A stretch of 64,000 nt of DNA. Origin: Methylobacteriaceae bacterium. GTDB taxonomy: Bacteria > Pseudomonadota > Alphaproteobacteria > Rhizobiales > Beijerinckiaceae. The DNA lies in NCBI GenBank assembly GCA_947444195.1, contig CANEZL010000027.1:1-64000 (forward strand), read 5' to 3'. Of this stretch, positions 60,537 to 64,000 are shown piece after piece; the stretch's first letter is position 1; each line of letters opens with the position of its first letter. Below the pieces are notes generated by a model that was not told the DNA's origin, did no database searches, and saw nothing but the letters and a program-made list of their open reading frames with translations. A program made the position numbers and the translations under genes.

Positions 60537-63134
60537 TCAAGCCGTCACGGTGAAGCAGGCTCCGGGGCTGTTGGCGACCTCGAGCCGGGCGTCGATCTGC
60601 TCCAGCATGGCGCGGATGAGCTTCATGCCCAGCCCCGTCCCCCGCGGCCGGGCCTCCCAGCCGTCGGGCAGGCCGCCGCCGTCGTCGCAGACCCGGAGCT
60701 GGACCGAGCCGGGGCCGAGGGCGGTCACGCTCACCTCCACGCGGCCCTCGCCGGGCGCGCGCGCCCCGTACTTGAAGGCGTTGGTGACGAGTTCCGTCAT
60801 GATAAGCGAGAGGGCCACGCCCTTGCGGTAGGGCACCATCAGGCCGGCCTCGGCGGTGAGGTCGACGGCGTGGCCGTCGCCCGCGATGCCGGCGAGGTCG
60901 TTGCAGAGGTTCTCGATGGTCTGGCCGAGATCGACCTCCTCGATCCGCTCCGCCTGGTAGAGGCTGTCGTGCACCCGCGCCACGCTCATCACCCGCGCGG
61001 AGGTGTCGGCGAAGGCCTGCCGCGCATCGGCGTCGGCGATCTGGCGGCGCTGCATCTGCAGGAAGGAGGACACGATCTGCAGGGAGTTCTTCACCCGGTG
61101 GTCGATCTCGCGGGTGAGGATGTCCTTCTGGACGAGGAGCTTCTTCTGCTCCGCGAGGAGCCCCGTCAGCTCGTCGATCTTCCGGCGCTGGCGCAGCACC
61201 ACGCCGTCCACCGCCGCGGCGAGCGATTCGGCCAGGGAGACCTGCCAGGCCGCCCAGGGCGCAGCGTAGCCCGTGCGCTCCTCCACCCAGCGCTCGAAGG
61301 AGCGGCGCGGCAGCACCGCCACCGGCCCGCTGCCGGCGAGCACGGGCTTGCGCGGGTCGCCGCCCCAGGTCACCGTGCTCGGCACCTCCGGGCGGAACCA
61401 GAGCAGCAGCGTCTCGCGGGCCTCGCCCACGAAGACGGCGAGGCAGCCGCTGGCGATCTCGCGCTGCCCGGCGGCCTCCGGGAAGTCCCGGGTGAAGGCG
61501 CTGCTGGCAAAGCTCGTCTCGGCGGGGTCCACGCGCTGGCGCAGCCACCCGGCGATCCCCTGCACCAGGGCGTCGGGGGGCGTCCGGCCGATCAGCGTGA
61601 CGCGCTCGCCCGACACGATGCTCGCCCCCGTCGCGCCGAACAGGTCGAGCAGGGTGACCGGGCCGGCGGTGAGCGCCGACACGAAGTCCTCCGCCCGCGT
61701 CAGGGCGCGGATCAGGTGCCGCTCGACGTCGAGATGCTCCTGGCGCTCCGCCCAGAGGGCGCGGCTCTCGATCTCCTGGACGCGCATGGCGAAGGCGTCG
61801 GTGAGCACCGTGGCCGCGGCCCGGGTCTCCGGCGCCACGTAGTGGGGCTGCCGGTGGTGGCCGATCATCAGGCCCCAGAGCCGGTTCTCCACGAGGATCG
61901 AGACCGACATCGATCCGTTCACGCCGAGGTTGCGCTGATACTCGAGATGGATCGGCGACAGGGTGCGGTGCTGCGCGAAGCTGAGGTCGATCGGCGCGTT
62001 GCCGGCCTCGGGGGCCGCCAGCAGCGGCACCGGCACGCAGTCGCGGTCGATCACGAAGCGGCTCTTGGCCTTGGTGTAGAGGGCCCGCGCCTGGGCCGGG
62101 ATGTCGGAGGCGGGGAAGCGCAGGCCGAACAGGCTGCGCGACCAGGCCGGATCCTTGTCCTCGGCGATCGCCTCGCCGTTCCAGTCCGCGTCGAACCGGT
62201 AGACCAGCACGCATTCGAAGCCGGTGAGCGCGCGGATCTCCAGGGCCGCGATCCGGGCGGCGCCGGTCAGGGTCTCGGCCGCGCGCAGGCGGGCCACGGC
62301 GAGCTCGGTATCGGCCTGGCTCGCCTCGCCGAAATCCTCCGGCTGCTCGGGGGCGCGCTCCAATTCCACGATCACCCGCCCGGCATGGGCGTGGGCGACG
62401 ACGTAGTAGGGCCGCGGCCCGGATTCGAGGGCGAGCTTCAGGGTGCGGCGGAGGGAGCGCCCGTCGTCCAGGGTGCCGCTGGCGACCCGGGTCCGGATCG
62501 TCTCCACGAAGGGGGGCGGCAGCACGGCGGCCAGCGGCCGGCCGACGACCGGCGCCGCGCCGGCCGGCAGGATCTCGTCCACGTTGGTGCTGTAGGCGAG
62601 GATGGCGAAGGTCGCCGCGTCCGCGGCGAGCATCACGGCGTTGGGCTGGATCGAGCCGGGGATGTGGATCGGCTCGCGCTCGCACAGGCGCGGATCCACG
62701 GGCTCGGCGCGGAACCGGCTGTCCACCGCCGCGAGCGCCTCGTTCTGGTGCTGGCCGAGGGCGAGGGATTCCAGCGGCTCGACGACCATCCAGCCGTGCC
62801 GGGCCCCGCTGAGCAGGCGGATGCGCGTGCGCAGGGGCATCGGCAGCCGGCCGAACACGAACTCGAAGCTCTCGTCGAAGGCGCCCCGGCGCTGGCCGGC
62901 GATGAAGCGGCCGTGGAAGGCCGGGGTGTTGGTGCCCGGCGCCACCTCCCGGAAGAAGCTGCGGCCGATCACGGCCTCCCCCGACAGGCCGAACAGGGCG
63001 CTCGCCGCCTCGTTGAAGGAGACGACGACGCCGGCCCCGTCGAGCCCGATCACGCCCAGGTCGAGGCCATCCAGCTCCGCGGGCGCGAGGGCGTCGAGGT
63101 CGACGGTGCCGGGCTTTGCGGCCTGCTGCATCAC
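60537..63134 (-). CDS. Bacteriophytochrome histidine kinase with N-terminal PYP-like domain
   Basis: The protein has 865 residues. Residues 20-120 align closely with photoactive yellow protein (LDGL.LGVIGLDG; VIGRSFFREVAPGTNTPAFH), but PYP Cys69 is Gly67, Tyr42 is Phe40 and Glu46 is Ala44. A phytochrome core follows: Cys151 in RLCEREPIHIPGSIQP is the biliverdin attachment site, PASDIP is at 341-346, and LSPIHLEYQ holds the chromophore-contact histidine, His396. The PHY-domain PRRSF tongue is at 609-613. A HisKA_2-type kinase contains His679 in REIDHRVKNSLQIVSS, with a complete HATPase. It should sense red/far-red light; the PYP-like part is unlikely to bind p-coumarate. The heme oxygenase gene follows in the operon. 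Confidence 0.9.
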   Translation of the reverse strand: MMQQAAKPGTVDLDALAPAELDGLDLGVIGLDGAGVVVSFNEAASALFGLSGEAVIGRSFFREVAPGTNTPAFHGRFIAGQRRGAFDESFEFVFGRLPMPLRTRIRLLSGARHGWMVVEPLESLALGQHQNEALAAVDSRFRAEPVDPRLCEREPIHIPGSIQPNAVMLAADAATFAILAYSTNVDEILPAGAAPVVGRPLAAVLPPPFVETIRTRVASGTLDDGRSLRRTLKLALESGPRPYYVVAHAHAGRVIVELERAPEQPEDFGEASQADTELAVARLRAAETLTGAARIAALEIRALTGFECVLVYRFDADWNGEAIAEDKDPAWSRSLFGLRFPASDIPAQARALYTKAKSRFVIDRDCVPVPLLAAPEAGNAPIDLSFAQHRTLSPIHLEYQRNLGVNGSMSVSILVENRLWGLMIGHHRQPHYVAPETRAAATVLTDAFAMRVQEIESRALWAERQEHLDVERHLIRALTRAEDFVSALTAGPVTLLDLFGATGASIVSGERVTLIGRTPPDALVQGIAGWLRQRVDPAETSFASSAFTRDFPEAAGQREIASGCLAVFVGEARETLLLWFRPEVPSTVTWGGDPRKPVLAGSGPVAVLPRRSFERWVEERTGYAAPWAAWQVSLAESLAAAVDGVVLRQRRKIDELTGLLAEQKKLLVQKDILTREIDHRVKNSLQIVSSFLQMQRRQIADADARQAFADTSARVMSVARVHDSLYQAERIEEVDLGQTIENLCNDLAGIAGDGHAVDLTAEAGLMVPYRKGVALSLIMTELVTNAFKYGARAPGEGRVEVSVTALGPGSVQLRVCDDGGGLPDGWEARPRGTGLGMKLIRAMLEQIDARLEVANSPGACFTVTA

Positions 63135-63240
63135 GAGAGTGACCGGTTCATCGTGTGGTCGGTATGCAGGGCAGGATTCCCGAGCGCAATGCTTGACCGC
63201 GGACGGTTCACCGGTCGCGATGTCACAGATTGCCGGACGC

Positions 63241-64000
63241 TCAATGTTCCGTCACCTGCTCGGCGATCGCGGACAGGGCCGTGCCGAGCCCCTCCTCGAC
63301 GGTGGGGTGGTAGACCGGCCGGTCGACGAGGTCCCGCCAGTTCGAGCCCGCGGCGACCGCGTAGGCCAGGATATGGGCGAGGTGCTCCGCGTCCGGGCCG
63401 ATGAGCTCGCCGCCGAGGAGCCGCCCGCCGCGATCCGCCCAGAGGCGCGCCCCGCCCCGGTTGCGCCCCTCGATCCGGGCGCGGCCCTGGTCGCGGAAAT
63501 CGACGCCGCCCACGAGGCGCTCCTCCTCGGGATCGTAGGGCGCGCCGACCACTGCGGCCTGGGGATGGGTAAAGACCATGGCGAGGGGGGTCCAGGGCTC
63601 GGGCGCCCGCAGCGGCGTCCCCCGCACCAGGGCGACGGCGTTCGCCCCGGCGATGCCGCCCTGGCGGCTCGCCTCGTGCAGGACGGGGCGGAGGCCGTCC
63701 ACGTCCCCCGCCATCAGCACCGGACCGCCTTCGCAGAGCAGGGTCCGCGCGTCGAGGGCGGGCCTGCCGTCCCCATCGAGGGACAGGCCCGCGCGGTCGA
63801 GGCCGAGGTCGAGGTTCGGCGCACGGCCCGTGGCGGCGAGGACGCGGTCGAAGCGGCGCTCCAGGCGGCTGCCGTCGGCGCAGCGCCAGGCGAGCCGGAC
63901 CCCGTCATCGTCGGCCTCGGCCGCGGTCATCTCGGCCCCCAGATGGAGGTCGAGTTCCTGGGCGAAGATCGCGGCGGCGGCCGCGACGAGGTCGGGATGG
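63241..64000 (-). CDS. Pyridine nucleotide-disulfide oxidoreductase, C-terminal part (cut by window edge)
   Basis: The frame stays open to the window edge, so an apparent ATG at 63930 is internal (the preceding residues read QELDLHLGAE). Visible parts are RVLAATGRAPNLDLGLDRAG and the FAD-binding PVLMAGDVDGLRPVLHEASR. The dimerisation domain carries MVFTHPQAAVVG and the active-site histidine/glutamate pair in PVYHPTVEEGLG. It belongs to the dihydrolipoamide dehydrogenase/mercuric reductase family. The N-terminal redox cysteines lie outside, so the reaction cannot be named. Confidence 0.85.
   Translation of the reverse strand, partial: HPDLVAAAAAIFAQELDLHLGAEMTAAEADDDGVRLAWRCADGSRLERRFDRVLAATGRAPNLDLGLDRAGLSLDGDGRPALDARTLLCEGGPVLMAGDVDGLRPVLHEASRQGGIAGANAVALVRGTPLRAPEPWTPLAMVFTHPQAAVVGAPYDPEEERLVGGVDFRDQGRARIEGRNRGGARLWADRGGRLLGGELIGPDAEHLAHILAYAVAAGSNWRDLVDRPVYHPTVEEGLGTALSAIAEQVTEH

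Overview
The window is high-GC alphaproteobacterial chromosome. Its gene content fits Methylobacterium/Methylorubrum: oxalate and formate genes, a PHB phasin, PopZ, the pdh-lpd-lipA-ispDF-dusB-ntrBC block, general-stress (EcfG) promoter signals, a bacteriophytochrome, and dispersed two-hairpin intergenic repeats. The assignment rests on content and order, not on a search.

Layout. 0-4.8 kb: the end of an IS21-family element cuts into an oxalate:formate antiporter-like MFS gene. A class II aldolase, a 10-formyl-THF hydrolase-like formyltransferase and formyl-CoA transferase (frc) follow. 4.8-14.4 kb: a small unknown protein, a zeta-toxin-like P-loop protein, a large PAS histidine kinase that lacks its phospho-accepting histidine, a phasin, an L,D-transpeptidase, a NepR-like/receiver fusion and a lytic transglycosylase. 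14.6-26 kb: alaS, a branched-chain amino-acid-type binding protein, an orphan ABC-2 permease, a Pcm-like methyltransferase, tolC, popZ and valS. 26-34 kb: higBA, an SMR (SugE/Gdx) exporter, a DegP-type protease, kdsA, a methyltransferase, a Gly/Tyr-rich secreted protein with a consensus EcfG promoter, queF and eno.

34-42 kb holds ftsB and the pyruvate dehydrogenase genes pdhA-pdhB-pdhC-lpd. Two nuclease-fold genes sit inside this operon: a Uma2-family gene, and a DUF559 gene bracketed by about 47-bp inverted repeats. 42-52.6 kb: a TAXI-type binding protein, a probable short transcript with an intrinsic terminator, a threonine dehydratase-like enzyme, a trypsin-like protease, a SleB-type hydrolase, a CYTH protein, lipA, ratA/coq10, an FAD monooxygenase, cinA and fused ispDF. 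lipA supplies the lipoyl cofactor for the PDH complex encoded nearby.

52.7-64 kb: dusB-ntrB-ntrC, then mltG-yicC-gmk, with the ntrYX pair that commonly follows ntrC missing at this place. Last come a heme oxygenase plus bacteriophytochrome operon and the end of a pyridine nucleotide-disulfide oxidoreductase. The phytochrome carries an N-terminal domain clearly homologous to photoactive yellow protein (PYP) whose chromophore cysteine is a glycine. That domain, the NepR-REC fusion, the degenerate histidine kinase and the repeat-flanked DUF559 gene are the most interesting items. No tRNA, rRNA or CRISPR array was seen.
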